This document shows, piece after piece, positions 41,824 to 49,987 of a stretch of DNA of 57,139 bases; position 1 is the first letter of the stretch; each line of letters starts with the position of its first letter. Origin of the DNA: Burkholderia singularis (GTDB taxonomy: Bacteria; Pseudomonadota; Gammaproteobacteria; Burkholderiales; Burkholderiaceae); contig NZ_FXAN01000110.1 of the NCBI RefSeq assembly GCF_900176645.1, forward strand, positions 1 to 57,139, written 5' to 3'. A program made the position numbers and the translations under genes. The notes beneath the pieces were generated by a model that worked only from the letters and a program-made list of their open reading frames with translations, was not told where the DNA came from and did no database searches.

Positions 41824-43446
41824 TCACGCTGCCGCGAGCCGCGGCGGCGCCGCTTCGCCGCGTGCCGCCGTGCCGCCTCCGGCAACGGCCTGCGCGGCGC
41901 GCGCATCGCCCAACTCGAACACCGCGACCGATCGCTGCAACTGCTCGGTCTGCTCGTTGAGCGCGCCGCCCGCCGCCGCGACCTCCTCGACCAGCGCGGC
42001 ATTCTGCTGCGTCAATTGATCCATCTGCGTCACTGCCTGATTGACCTGCTCGATCCCCGCGCTCTGCTCGACCGACGCGGCCGTGATTTCCGTCATCGTT
42101 TGCGCGACCCGCTCGATCGACGCCGACACCGTGCGCATCGCGCCGCCCGCGCGCTCGACAAGCTCCGAGCCACCATTGATCTGCGCGACCGACTCCTCGA
42201 TCAGCACCTTGATTTCCTTTGCCGACTGCGCGCTGCGCTGCGCAAGCGCGCGCACCTCGCCCGCGACCACCGCGAAGCCGCGCCCCTCCTCGCCCGCCCG
42301 TGCCGCCTCGACCGCCGCGTTCAGCGCGAGGATGTTGGTCTGAAACGCGATCCCGTCGATCACCGCGATGATTTCCGCGATCCGGCCCGAGCTATGCGCG
42401 ATCCCGCGCATCTTGTCGATCACGTCGTCGACGATCGCCCGGCCTTCGTGGGTCGCCTGCAGCGCCTCGTCGGCGAGCGCGCTCGCCGCGCGCGCGCCGT
42501 CGCTGTTCTGCCGCACGGTCGCGGTCAACTGCTCCATGCTCGCGGCCGTCTCCTCGAGCGACGCCGCCTGGCTCGCGGTGCGTGCCGACAAATCCGCATT
42601 GCCGCTCGCGATCTCGGCCGCGCCGATGTGAATCGCGTCCGACGCGCCGCGCACCGCGCGCACCGTCGTCGCAACGCTCGCCTGCATTGCGGCAAGCCCG
42701 TGCATCAGCCGGTCGATCTCGTACAGGCCGCGCGGCGTGACCCGCTCGTCGAGCCGGCCGCGCGCGATCCGCTCGAAATGCTTGCCCGCGTCGGCCAGCG
42801 GCGCGACGATCGTGCGCCGCGCCGCGACGTAGATCGCCGCCGTGCACGCGAGCATCGCGGCGAACAGCGCGACTCCGACCGCGTTGAACCACGCGATGCC
42901 CGTATCGATCAGGCCGAACGCATCCTTGCTGACCTTGCCGCTGAAATCGGAGAACGTGCGCAACTCGGTGAGATACCCATCCTGGATCGATTGCGTCGGC
43001 TGATCGAGGAACGCCTGCATGTTGTCCGTTTCGAGATACTGAATCAGTTCGTCGAGCGCGGTGCGGTACTTCCGGTAGCGCTCGACAAGCGCCGCGGCAC
43101 GCGCCGTGTTCTCCACACCGATCGACGGCTCGGCCGTCAACGCCGCGAACGCGCGATCGGCGTTCGCCAGCTGATCGCGCACGTGGCGAAGCATGTCGGC
43201 GGGCTTCGGATCGCCGCGCACCATCCGCGTACTCGCGCGGGACAGATTCGTGCGTGCGTCGAGCAGGTAATGGGTCGCCAGATTGGCGGCGTCGATTTGC
43301 CGGATCGCGACGCTGGACAGATCGTCGACACCGCGACGCGTCGACGACAGCGCCCAAAAGCCGAGCCCGTCGATCGCCATCATGAATAGGCAAAACACGA
43401 CGAGTACGCCGAGCAAACCGGATGCGAGCTTGATTTTGTTAATCAT
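41824..43446 (-). CDS. Methyl-accepting chemotaxis protein
   Basis: A 540-residue chemoreceptor: first membrane helix (LASGLLGVLVVFCLFMMAI), a periplasmic Tar-type four-helix sensor (residues about 35-188), second helix (AVGVALFAAMLACTAAIYVA), HAMP (IVAPLADAGKHFERIARGRL) and the signalling tip IAFQTNILALNAAVEAARAG then EEGRGFAVVAGEVRALAQRS. No CheR-binding pentapeptide at the C-terminus, which is Ala/Gly/Pro-rich. Inner membrane; ligand unknown. Start ATG at 43446 with GGAAATTC before it. Confidence 0.95.
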   Translation of the reverse strand: MINKIKLASGLLGVLVVFCLFMMAIDGLGFWALSSTRRGVDDLSSVAIRQIDAANLATHYLLDARTNLSRASTRMVRGDPKPADMLRHVRDQLANADRAFAALTAEPSIGVENTARAAALVERYRKYRTALDELIQYLETDNMQAFLDQPTQSIQDGYLTELRTFSDFSGKVSKDAFGLIDTGIAWFNAVGVALFAAMLACTAAIYVAARRTIVAPLADAGKHFERIARGRLDERVTPRGLYEIDRLMHGLAAMQASVATTVRAVRGASDAIHIGAAEIASGNADLSARTASQAASLEETAASMEQLTATVRQNSDGARAASALADEALQATHEGRAIVDDVIDKMRGIAHSSGRIAEIIAVIDGIAFQTNILALNAAVEAARAGEEGRGFAVVAGEVRALAQRSAQSAKEIKVLIEESVAQINGGSELVERAGGAMRTVSASIERVAQTMTEITAASVEQSAGIEQVNQAVTQMDQLTQQNAALVEEVAAAGGALNEQTEQLQRSVAVFELGDARAAQAVAGGGTAARGEAAPPRLAAA

Positions 43447-43664
43447 GAATTTCCGTTGGAGCCAAAAAAGAAGGGAGCTGCGTCGGCTTTAGCGGCATTT
43501 CGGCGGCGGACTTGAGCAATCCGGCCCGATCCCGCGATGATTTTCTTCGCCCGATTTCCTTGCGTAATGCCCGTCCCATACCTAGAGTGGAGCGCAAAGG
43601 GCGGGATAGCGGCAGCGGCCTGCCGGATAGGCCGCTCGACTCAATCGAAAGCGAAGGAGCGTCG

Positions 43665-44108
43665 ATGACCGACATCGTGGATCACGCGCGCGGCGCGTTG
43701 CGTGCGCAACCCTTCAGCATGCTGCTCGGCACCGAACTCGTGCATATCGGCGGCGACGAGGCGTCGCTGCGCCTGCCGATCCGCGACGAACTCCGGCAGC
43801 AATACGGTTTCGTTCATGGCGGCGTCATCAGCTACCTGGCCGATAACGCGTTGACATTCGCCGGCGCGCTCGCGCTCGGGCCGCGTGTCGTGACGGGCGA
43901 ATACAAGATCAATTACCTGCGCCCGGCCGTCAACGGCACGCTGATTGCGCGCGCGAAGCTGGTTTACCGGGGACGGAATCAGGCGACCTGCCAGTGTCAC
44001 GTGTTCGTGATAGACGGCGACCACGAGCGGCTCGTCGCGGTCGCGCAGGGGACGATCAATCGGGTCGGGGATGGGCGGGAAATAGAGGTGATGGAGGCAA
44101 AGACCTAG
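43665..44108 (+). CDS. PaaI-type hotdog thioesterase
   Basis: A 147-residue acyl-CoA thioesterase family protein. YGFVHGGVISYLADNALTFAG is the hotdog-fold active region, followed by TGEYKINYLRPAVNGTL. GAAGGAGCGTCG precedes the ATG at 43665. Substrate unknown. It is the last ordinary GC-rich gene before the AT-rich island. Confidence 0.9.
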   Translation: MTDIVDHARGALRAQPFSMLLGTELVHIGGDEASLRLPIRDELRQQYGFVHGGVISYLADNALTFAGALALGPRVVTGEYKINYLRPAVNGTLIARAKLVYRGRNQATCQCHVFVIDGDHERLVAVAQGTINRVGDGREIEVMEAKT

Positions 44109-44427
44109 GTTGTCGCATTGCCGACTGTGCATTGACATGCGATGACCATAAACGATACGTGCGGCGTTGGAGAAACCACGAGTTCGTGGCGCGGATTCAT
44201 TTTGCGTACAGGCTACCAAGTGCCGTCTTGATTGGCTCCGCAGTGCCACTCCGTTTCAGGCATCATTTTTTATAGACATAAAAATCTGAAATTTTAATAG
44301 AAGCGCCACCTCAGCCAAAAACAACAAACCTCGCCGCGAACCAAGGGCAGTCACTTCAGAGCGTGGTGAGCAAGACGCGCGATACCTTCATTTCCGTGCC
44401 GGAAAGATTTTTGTGGCCACCAATGCA

Positions 44428-44622
44428 TTACCACGAGACACTCCGGCAGCTGACTTGTCGGCACCCACTGCATTTGGCTCCCATATTATTAGCGCGATAA
44501 AATTCGTCAAATTTGTCAGCCAATAAAATATCAACAACCCAATCAGACCCTTTATTTTTAATCTCTAAAATCGATTTCGCATTGCAGCAAATAAAATCCT
44601 CTAAATTTATTGAACAAAACAC
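44428..44622 (-). CDS. Possible AT-rich 64-codon frame
   Basis: The frame begins at a GTG (44622) and reads MFCSINLEDFICCNAKSILE, then NKGSDWVVDILLADKFDEFY, ending with a Cys-rich tail. The middle looks protein-like and codon use is as AT-rich as the surroundings. No convincing ribosome site and no recognised family; it may be a remnant of a larger gene. Confidence 0.25.
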   Translation of the reverse strand: MFCSINLEDFICCNAKSILEIKNKGSDWVVDILLADKFDEFYRANNMGAKCSGCRQVSCRSVSW

Positions 44623-44803
44623 GAATCTTTATAAGAAAATATTATTTTCAATCCGACACCACCCCTCTAAACTGAACTGACCTTCACCATACCGATCGGC
44701 CAACAGGGAATTTGACAACCAAAAACATCGCCAAATCATTCCAATGGAGACATAGATTTAATAACCAAAATATCAGTCAATCTCAAAATTCTCCCTCAGA
44801 CTT

Positions 44804-44827
44804 TGTCAACCGCTGGGTTTCTTGACA
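44804..44827 (+). promoter_or_regulatory. Dyad and -35-like sequence before the N-oxygenase cluster
   Basis: TGTCAA (44804-44809) and TTGACA (44822-44827) form a perfect 6-base inverted repeat with 12 bases between. The right arm is an ideal sigma-70 -35 hexamer, but no good -10 lies at 17 bases. It is a candidate operator about 75 bases before the first gene. Confidence 0.4.
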
Positions 44828-44901
44828 GAATGAGGCATGGCCGGCTCAAAAAATATATTACTGGCAATTTATTTTTATAACTCACATCAGGAGAACTTCA
44901 G

Positions 44902-45699
44902 ATGGGGAAGATATCTTTCCAGACCGATCATTTGGCCACCTCGCCCCATGTTTCGTCCGGACGCGTTAATCAATTACTGACAGCAAGAGAACTTTGTCAC
45001 GGAACGCCATTGTGGGCCATTGATCCCGTAATGAATTTCGTAAAAAAATTTTCCAACTCCGACCATCATTTTCCTTGCAATTTCGCACACCAGGTCTATG
45101 ACGGCAATATGCTCCGAGCCGCGTTTTTCGAGGAAAATTCCAATGAAGACGCAATGATAGAAAATCTTGGAAGCGTTTTGACGAAATACATTGAAACGGC
45201 TCGCGGCCTTGGCAAGATCACTTCGTTTCTAGCTTTTTTTAAGTTAGACGACTCATTAAAAACCGTCGAAGAATACGAAACATGGTTTTGGTCGATTTTG
45301 CAACGTCTGCATGACTCGGATCAAAAGGAATGGCCGTTCGATATCCCGCAGAACCCCTACGATCCGAATTGGGCGTTTAGTTTTGGCGGCCAGGCATTTT
45401 TTATCGTCTGCTTCACGCCCGCGCATATCACTAGAAAGAGCCGGTATTGTGAAAAACCGCTCATTATTTTTCAACCTCGCTGGATTTTTGACGGACTTGA
45501 AGGCGACACACCTGCGGGCATTGCTGTCAGGCAGGCTATTCGAGATGCAGTTGCTGTTTATGACAATATGCCGGCCTCAAAAAAATTGACATCTTACGGC
45601 GAAGGGCTGGATTGGGAGCAGTATTTTTTGCCCGATGTCAATCAATCTGCTTATGATAAATGCCCGATGATTTTCAAAGACATGGCGCAAACAAAATGA
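44902..45699 (+). CDS. YqcI/YcgG family protein (GntA-like heme-dependent N-hydroxylase), copy 1
   Basis: A 265-residue protein of the YqcI/YcgG family. Conserved blocks: HHFPCNF (55-61), TWFWSILQRLHDSD (127-140), WPFDIPQNP, WAFSFGGQAFFIVCFTPAHI (157-176), RKSRYCEKPLIIFQPRWIFDG, GIAVRQAIRDAV and YGEGLDWEQYFLPD. Named members with known activity, GntA of guanitoxin and AglA of argolaphos biosynthesis, are heme-dependent N-hydroxylases acting on guanidino or arginine-derived nitrogen. By inference this enzyme hydroxylates a nitrogen. CAGGAGAACTTCAG precedes the ATG at 44902. Low GC; its stop overlaps the cupin start (ATGA). A paralogue lies two genes downstream. Confidence 0.82.
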   Translation: MGKISFQTDHLATSPHVSSGRVNQLLTARELCHGTPLWAIDPVMNFVKKFSNSDHHFPCNFAHQVYDGNMLRAAFFEENSNEDAMIENLGSVLTKYIETARGLGKITSFLAFFKLDDSLKTVEEYETWFWSILQRLHDSDQKEWPFDIPQNPYDPNWAFSFGGQAFFIVCFTPAHITRKSRYCEKPLIIFQPRWIFDGLEGDTPAGIAVRQAIRDAVAVYDNMPASKKLTSYGEGLDWEQYFLPDVNQSAYDKCPMIFKDMAQTK

Positions 45700-46022
45700 C
45701 AGAAAACTCTATTCCGACTACCAAGCCGTCCGATATTTTCGATCTTAAAACCGGAATATTCAATCTATTGCCAAAATCAGGTGTCGTCAAGGTTGTCAAC
45801 GAATTGCCCCATGAAAAAAATCCGATTCATTTTCACGAAAACGAAGAAACCCTTCTAATTCTGGAAGGCAGCTTGAAATTATATTGGCAAGATCAAGAGA
45901 GTGAATTATTTGTAGAGGCACATCCGGGAGAAAAGATCTTCCTTCCCAAAGGTATTCCTCACTACTCTGAAGCAGGCGACAGCGGTTGCTTTTACCTGAT
46001 AACAGATAGATTTGTCGAGTGA
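45696..46022 (+). CDS. Small cupin with complete metal site
   Basis: A 108-residue single cupin. Motif 1 is HFHENEETLLILEG (His45, His47, Glu51) and motif 2 is GEKIFLPKGIPH (His89), so the full three-His, one-Glu metal set is present with ideal spacing. Such stand-alone cupins are metal-dependent oxygenases, isomerases or sensors; a cupin domain performs the N-N bond-forming rearrangement in SznF of streptozotocin biosynthesis. Start ATG overlaps the stop of the first YqcI/YcgG gene; its TGA overlaps a GTG of the next gene. The position between N- and C-oxidising enzymes suggests a catalytic role in the same pathway. Confidence 0.85.
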   Translation: MTENSIPTTKPSDIFDLKTGIFNLLPKSGVVKVVNELPHEKNPIHFHENEETLLILEGSLKLYWQDQESELFVEAHPGEKIFLPKGIPHYSEAGDSGCFYLITDRFVE

Positions 46023-46027
46023 CCATC

Positions 46028-47071
46028 ATGAGCGATCATAATTCGAACACGCCGTTCCCCACCATCACCTTGACCGATTCGCAGCGATGGGATTTGACTT
46101 CATTTTTCGATAAATTCATTGTCGAGAACAATGGGAACATCATGGATGTGGGACAGGATTTCTTCAAAAATCCATCCAAGATCATTTCGCTAGCGTCTCG
46201 TAGTCTGCTCGATCTGTTTTACTCCTTCCGTGACATGACGAAAGACGCGCCTTATCTCCTGATCGAAAATTTTCCGATGCACGACGACACGTTCTACGGC
46301 AACACGCCGCCAAACTGGCGGTCCGCCGCAATGATCGGTCGCACGATCAGGGAAGAATCATTTATTGCGTTGGCCGCATCGTGTCTGGGAGAATCTTTCA
46401 GTTGGCCAACCTTGCAAAACGGCAGACTGATTCACAACGTCTTGCCGATCGCCGGCGACGAAGCCGAACAGAACGGGCACAGCAGCGATATTGAGCTTGA
46501 ATGGCATACCGAAGATGCTTTTCATCCATGCCGCGGCGATTATCTCATTCTGTTCGGCATTCGAAATCACGACAGTATCGCCACGACGCTCATGTCCATC
46601 AAGGACATTGAATTGAGTGATGAACAGAAGGAAATCCTGTTTCAGAAAAAATACCGCATCAAACCAGACAACGAACACCTCCGCCAGATCATCGATGAAA
46701 ATGATCCGGGGCGGCGCTCGATCAAGAAACTGATCGAAGAATCCGAAGCCGTTTCCGTACTGTTCGGCGTTCCTGAAAGCCCATATCTACGCATCGATCC
46801 CTACTTCATGGAATGCCCCGATAAAGGGAGTGTTTATGACGAGACACTGCGATATTTGATCGCCGAATTGAATCGCGTTAAGCAAAATGTTGTCGTTAAG
46901 AAAGGGGACATGCTAATCATCGACAACTATCTGGCAGTCCACGGCCGTGCCCCCTTCAAAGCGAAATATGACGGCTCAGACCGCTGGTTGAAGAAATCCA
47001 TCGTCAGCCGCGATATCAGACGCGCTCGAGCGCTAGGTTTTCGCGTTTCGGACAATCTGAACGTTTTTTGA
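46028..47071 (+). CDS. Fe(II)/2-oxoglutarate oxygenase, VioC/GntD (clavaminate-synthase-like) type
   Basis: A 347-residue non-heme iron oxygenase. LEWHTEDAFHPCRGDYLILF carries the iron-binding HxE (His160, Glu162), NYLAVHGRAPFKAKYDGSDR has the distal His305, and DRWLKKS has Arg319 for 2-oxoglutarate. This arrangement (EWHTEDAFHP, AVHGRAPF, YDGSDRWLK) is that of VioC-type arginine 3-hydroxylase, EctD-unrelated clavaminate-synthase-like enzymes, and GntD, the enduracididine hydroxylase. It probably hydroxylates the side chain of arginine or a related amino acid. Start either ATG 46028 or GTG 46019, the latter overlapping the cupin stop. Fewer G and C than the flanking chromosome. Confidence 0.88.
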   Translation: MSDHNSNTPFPTITLTDSQRWDLTSFFDKFIVENNGNIMDVGQDFFKNPSKIISLASRSLLDLFYSFRDMTKDAPYLLIENFPMHDDTFYGNTPPNWRSAAMIGRTIREESFIALAASCLGESFSWPTLQNGRLIHNVLPIAGDEAEQNGHSSDIELEWHTEDAFHPCRGDYLILFGIRNHDSIATTLMSIKDIELSDEQKEILFQKKYRIKPDNEHLRQIIDENDPGRRSIKKLIEESEAVSVLFGVPESPYLRIDPYFMECPDKGSVYDETLRYLIAELNRVKQNVVVKKGDMLIIDNYLAVHGRAPFKAKYDGSDRWLKKSIVSRDIRRARALGFRVSDNLNVF

Positions 47072-47096
47072 GAAAAATTTCCAAAGGACAAAGCAT

Positions 47097-47861
47097 ATGC
47101 AACATGCACCCGTCAATCGCGACACTGCCCCGGTGTTACTCGAATTGTCCGATCTGAGCGCACATACGCCATCCTGGGCCACTCAGGGCATCGCGGAATT
47201 TGAGTATGAATTAGGCAAGGAAAAATCGGACTTTCCGTGTACCTTTGGCATTCAAAACTACAAGGAAAAATCATTAAGATTCACATTCGTCGAAGACGAC
47301 AGCCCCAACAATCTTGATCACATGGCGAAAGCGTTGTACGAATATACGAAAAACGCTCGAAACTTCGGTACATCCAGTTCATCGCTCGTGTGCGTATTCC
47401 GGCCGCTTGTCGACAAAACTGTCGCGGATTACGAGCGATGGTTTTGGAGTATCCTGCAACAGTTACATGATAGGGATACCGAGCCGTGGCCACGCGAGTA
47501 TTCCGAGAACCCCGAGCATGAAACGTGGGCATTCTGTTTTGCCGGAGAGGGCCATTTTGTGGTGTGCAACACGCCCGAGCACCATTTACGTCGCAGCCGA
47601 CATAACCCCAATCCAATGATCACCTTTACGCCGCGTTGGAGCTTCAAGGGCATCGAGGGCAATACCAAGCCTGGCATCGCGGTACGGGAACTGATCCGCA
47701 AACGCGTGATGCTCTACGACAAGGTTCCGCCGTCGGACAAATTTAGCGCGTATGGACAGGGTTTAGATTGGGTTCAATACTTTCTGCCTGAAGGCAGCGA
47801 CACTTCGTCATTGAGCAAATGTCCATTTTCGATCAAGAGTGAAAAGACAAATCATGAGTAA
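47097..47861 (+). CDS. YqcI/YcgG family protein (GntA-like heme-dependent N-hydroxylase), copy 2
   Basis: A 254-residue paralogue of the first gene of the cluster. It shares DFPCTFGIQNYKEKSLRFTF (45-64), RWFWSILQQLHDRDTEPWP, WAFCFAGEGHFVVCNTPEHH, LRRSRHNPNPMITFTPRW, GIAVRELIRKRVMLYD and YGQGLDWVQYFLPEG with the other copy, but the N-terminus is shorter and unlike it. AAAGGACAAAGCAT before ATG at 47097 is a good ribosome site, 25 bases after the oxygenase stop. Two N-hydroxylase-like enzymes in one operon suggest two oxidations of one substrate or a catalytic/accessory pair. Confidence 0.82.
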   Translation: MQHAPVNRDTAPVLLELSDLSAHTPSWATQGIAEFEYELGKEKSDFPCTFGIQNYKEKSLRFTFVEDDSPNNLDHMAKALYEYTKNARNFGTSSSSLVCVFRPLVDKTVADYERWFWSILQQLHDRDTEPWPREYSENPEHETWAFCFAGEGHFVVCNTPEHHLRRSRHNPNPMITFTPRWSFKGIEGNTKPGIAVRELIRKRVMLYDKVPPSDKFSAYGQGLDWVQYFLPEGSDTSSLSKCPFSIKSEKTNHE

Positions 47862-49122
47862 CCCATCGAAGCAGTTAAGCAAAACCCTCACGGTCTGGTC
47901 CGGCACGGCGATGGCCGTGAGTCTTGTCATCGGTGCGGGCATTCTTGTCGTCCCGGGCATTGCTTATTCGGTGGCAGGAACAAGCGCGGTTTACTCATGG
48001 ATGCTGAATTCGCTCTTCGTCATCCCTCTGCTCGTCATCTTTTCCCATTTGGGTTCACTCTATCCGAACGCCGGCGGCATTTCCGGCTTCACTCAGGAAG
48101 CATTCGGAAGAAATCTGGCCGCCGCCACCGAAATCCTAATGGTCGGCACGTTCTCGCTCGCGCTGCCCGGCGTGGCGTTCACGGCGGCATCCTATCTAGG
48201 CGACGCGATCAAGCTGAGCTACTGGCAAATCACCGGTATCGCCTTTGCGATGCTGTTCATCGCGATCATAGTCAACGTGATCGGCGCGAAACTCGCAGCG
48301 GGACTTCAACAGATTCTTGCTTATACACTCGTCTTCGTCCTGGTCGCCGTCACGCTGTCCATCTTCGTGCTTTCGCCATTGAAGGGAGAAGGTATTGCGC
48401 CGCCATCGCAATGGACAAAATCGATCCCGACGCTCGGGCTCGTATTCTTCGCCTATGCCGGCTGGGAGCTGCTGGCCTTCACTACCGAAGAGTACAAGGA
48501 TCCCAAACGGGATTTTCCCAAGGTCATCGCGATCAGCTTCGTCTTGGTGGCCGGGCTCTACATCCTGATCTCGATCGCGTTGCAACTGTCGTTCAATTCA
48601 TCCGATCCGAGACTGCTGAAAACCCCGATCGCGATGTTATTCGAAAGTTCGCTGGGTACTTATTCGACGATCTTCGTCTCACTCTGCGGCTTCGTGATCA
48701 TCATGGCTCATTTGATCGGGGCGATCTGGGGCGCATCCCGGCTCGTCTACTCATCGGCACGAGAAGGCATCCTGCCCGCCGCGCTATCGCAAATTCGCCA
48801 CCATGGCATCCCTGTCAACGCGGTCATCGGCATCGGGATCATCATACTGACGGTCGCCGGCGCCTGTGCAAACGGCTATATCACGGTCGCCACGTTATTT
48901 ACGCTCGCCGGCCAGAATTTCTTCATCTTGAGCGCATTCGCGGTGCTTGCTTACTTGCGGATGGCAAGCAATAACAAACAGAGAATTCTAGGCGGACTGA
49001 CTACCATCATGGTGTTCGCCGTGATTTCGTCGTTCGGAATCAAGCTCTTGTATCCGCTCTTTCTTCTGGTTCTCGGTTATGCAATCTCTTATTTGAAGAC
49101 ACACGTTCTCGAGCCTCAATAG
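47854..49122 (+). CDS. APC-family amino-acid permease or exporter (YjeH-like)
   Basis: A 422-residue membrane protein with about twelve helices. SGTAMAVSLVIGAGILVVPG is the APC-superfamily opening (GAGILVVPG), and AYAGWELLAFTTEEYKDPKRDFP is the conserved W-E block after helix 6. It is closest in layout to YjeH-type exporters of methionine and branched-chain amino acids. ATG at 47854 overlaps the end of the second YqcI/YcgG gene by 8 bases, so it is last in the cluster. By inference it exports the cluster's product or imports its amino-acid precursor. Its GC content rises back toward the genome average. Confidence 0.88.
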   Translation: MSNPSKQLSKTLTVWSGTAMAVSLVIGAGILVVPGIAYSVAGTSAVYSWMLNSLFVIPLLVIFSHLGSLYPNAGGISGFTQEAFGRNLAAATEILMVGTFSLALPGVAFTAASYLGDAIKLSYWQITGIAFAMLFIAIIVNVIGAKLAAGLQQILAYTLVFVLVAVTLSIFVLSPLKGEGIAPPSQWTKSIPTLGLVFFAYAGWELLAFTTEEYKDPKRDFPKVIAISFVLVAGLYILISIALQLSFNSSDPRLLKTPIAMLFESSLGTYSTIFVSLCGFVIIMAHLIGAIWGASRLVYSSAREGILPAALSQIRHHGIPVNAVIGIGIIILTVAGACANGYITVATLFTLAGQNFFILSAFAVLAYLRMASNNKQRILGGLTTIMVFAVISSFGIKLLYPLFLLVLGYAISYLKTHVLEPQ

Positions 49123-49211
49123 CCGTAGCCCGAAACAACGCCGTGAATACTTTGGCATAGGACCGCGGGGCGCGTCTGCGGCCGGGCAATTCATTCCTGG
49201 AGACTGGCGGC

Positions 49212-49877
49212 ATGATCATTACTTTCAGGCCGAAGGAACTCAAGCTTTTCTACTGTGGAAAAGCATCGCACGGCATTACAGTCGTCCACCCCGACAAGCT
49301 GGCCAGCACCCTCGCACTGCTCGACGTCGCCCGCACGACTGCCGATGTCGATTTGCCCGCCTTGCGGATACAGGCGTGTCAAGGTGATCTGGCGGATCAT
49401 TGGGCAATCGGGGTCGACAACGACTGGCAGCTCGTATTCCGGTTTTATGGTGCCGACATCGAAGTGGTCGATTTCCGCACAATTCTCCCGTCGCCTCCCT
49501 CCGAACGCATCGGTCATCGCAACAAACGCGACGTATCCGCGTTGCAGCAACCGCTCCATCCCGGGCACATTTTACGGATAGCTGCATTGGAGCCTCTTCA
49601 CCTGAGCGTCGACAAAGCGGCGGGGGGCCTCGGCGTATCGCGGCGTCTGCTTGCGCGTGTCGTAAAAGGCGCGGCCAACGTCGGGGCCGATCTGGCTATC
49701 AGGCTCGAAGTAGCCGGCATCGGCTCGGCTCGCGCATGGATCATGTTGCAAGCAAGATACGATCTATCACGGGCGACGCGCCGAGAATTAAATGGGGCCG
49801 CGCTGCAATGCCTGCATCACCGGAGAAGTGATACACGCCATCCGACAGTCGCTCTCCTTGCGCCCATCAAAAACTGA
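49212..49877 (+). CDS. In-frame fusion of HigB-like toxin and HigA-like antitoxin
   Basis: One 221-codon frame. Residues 1-90 resemble a HigB/RelE-type RNA-cleaving toxin (FRPKELKLFYCGKASHGITV; DWQLVFRFYGADIEVVDF). After a linker (91-112) residues 113-190 resemble HigA antitoxin with its helix-turn-helix (PLHPGHILRIAALEPLHLSV; GVSRRLLARVVKGAANVGAD; AWIMLQARYDLSRATRRE). Normally these are two genes with the antitoxin just downstream. Here the toxin stop is absent, so one product would carry both. The last 30 residues are unlike HigA. GGAG precedes ATG at 49212. Either a functional fusion or a decayed pair; it lies at the edge of the AT-rich island. Confidence 0.7.
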   Translation: MIITFRPKELKLFYCGKASHGITVVHPDKLASTLALLDVARTTADVDLPALRIQACQGDLADHWAIGVDNDWQLVFRFYGADIEVVDFRTILPSPPSERIGHRNKRDVSALQQPLHPGHILRIAALEPLHLSVDKAAGGLGVSRRLLARVVKGAANVGADLAIRLEVAGIGSARAWIMLQARYDLSRATRRELNGAALQCLHHRRSDTRHPTVALLAPIKN

Positions 49878-49987
49878 GCCCCCGGCACTGACATCGCAAT
49901 GTCTGCGATTGTCTGCAGCAGTAAGCAGATTTTCCACTACAACCCATCCGCACTGCCGAATCGATCAAGCAATGCGCAACCGCGCGA

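Larger units (their letters stand above)
44109..44901. other. AT-rich leader of the island
   Basis: About 790 bases with strikingly low GC compared with everything to its left. It marks the left side of a probably acquired segment. Apart from a weak 64-codon minus-strand frame (44428-44622) and an inverted repeat near 44804, I see no gene. It should contain the promoter of the five-gene cluster. Confidence 0.6.

Noticed and set aside
40945..43389. 814-codon plus-strand frame across the AGE gene end and opposite the chemoreceptor
   Set aside because: Antisense to the chemoreceptor signalling domain and overlapping the epimerase in another frame; composition is random basic.
44902..49122. Calling the cluster a guanitoxin or viomycin pathway
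   Set aside because: The PLP cyclase/aldolase, N-methyltransferase and kinase of guanitoxin, and any NRPS for viomycin, are absent; only individual enzyme families are shared.
49878..49987. Integration site (direct repeat or tRNA) at the right edge of the AT-rich island
   Set aside because: I compared the sequence near 44109-44300 and 49878-49987 by eye and found no matching repeat and no tRNA.
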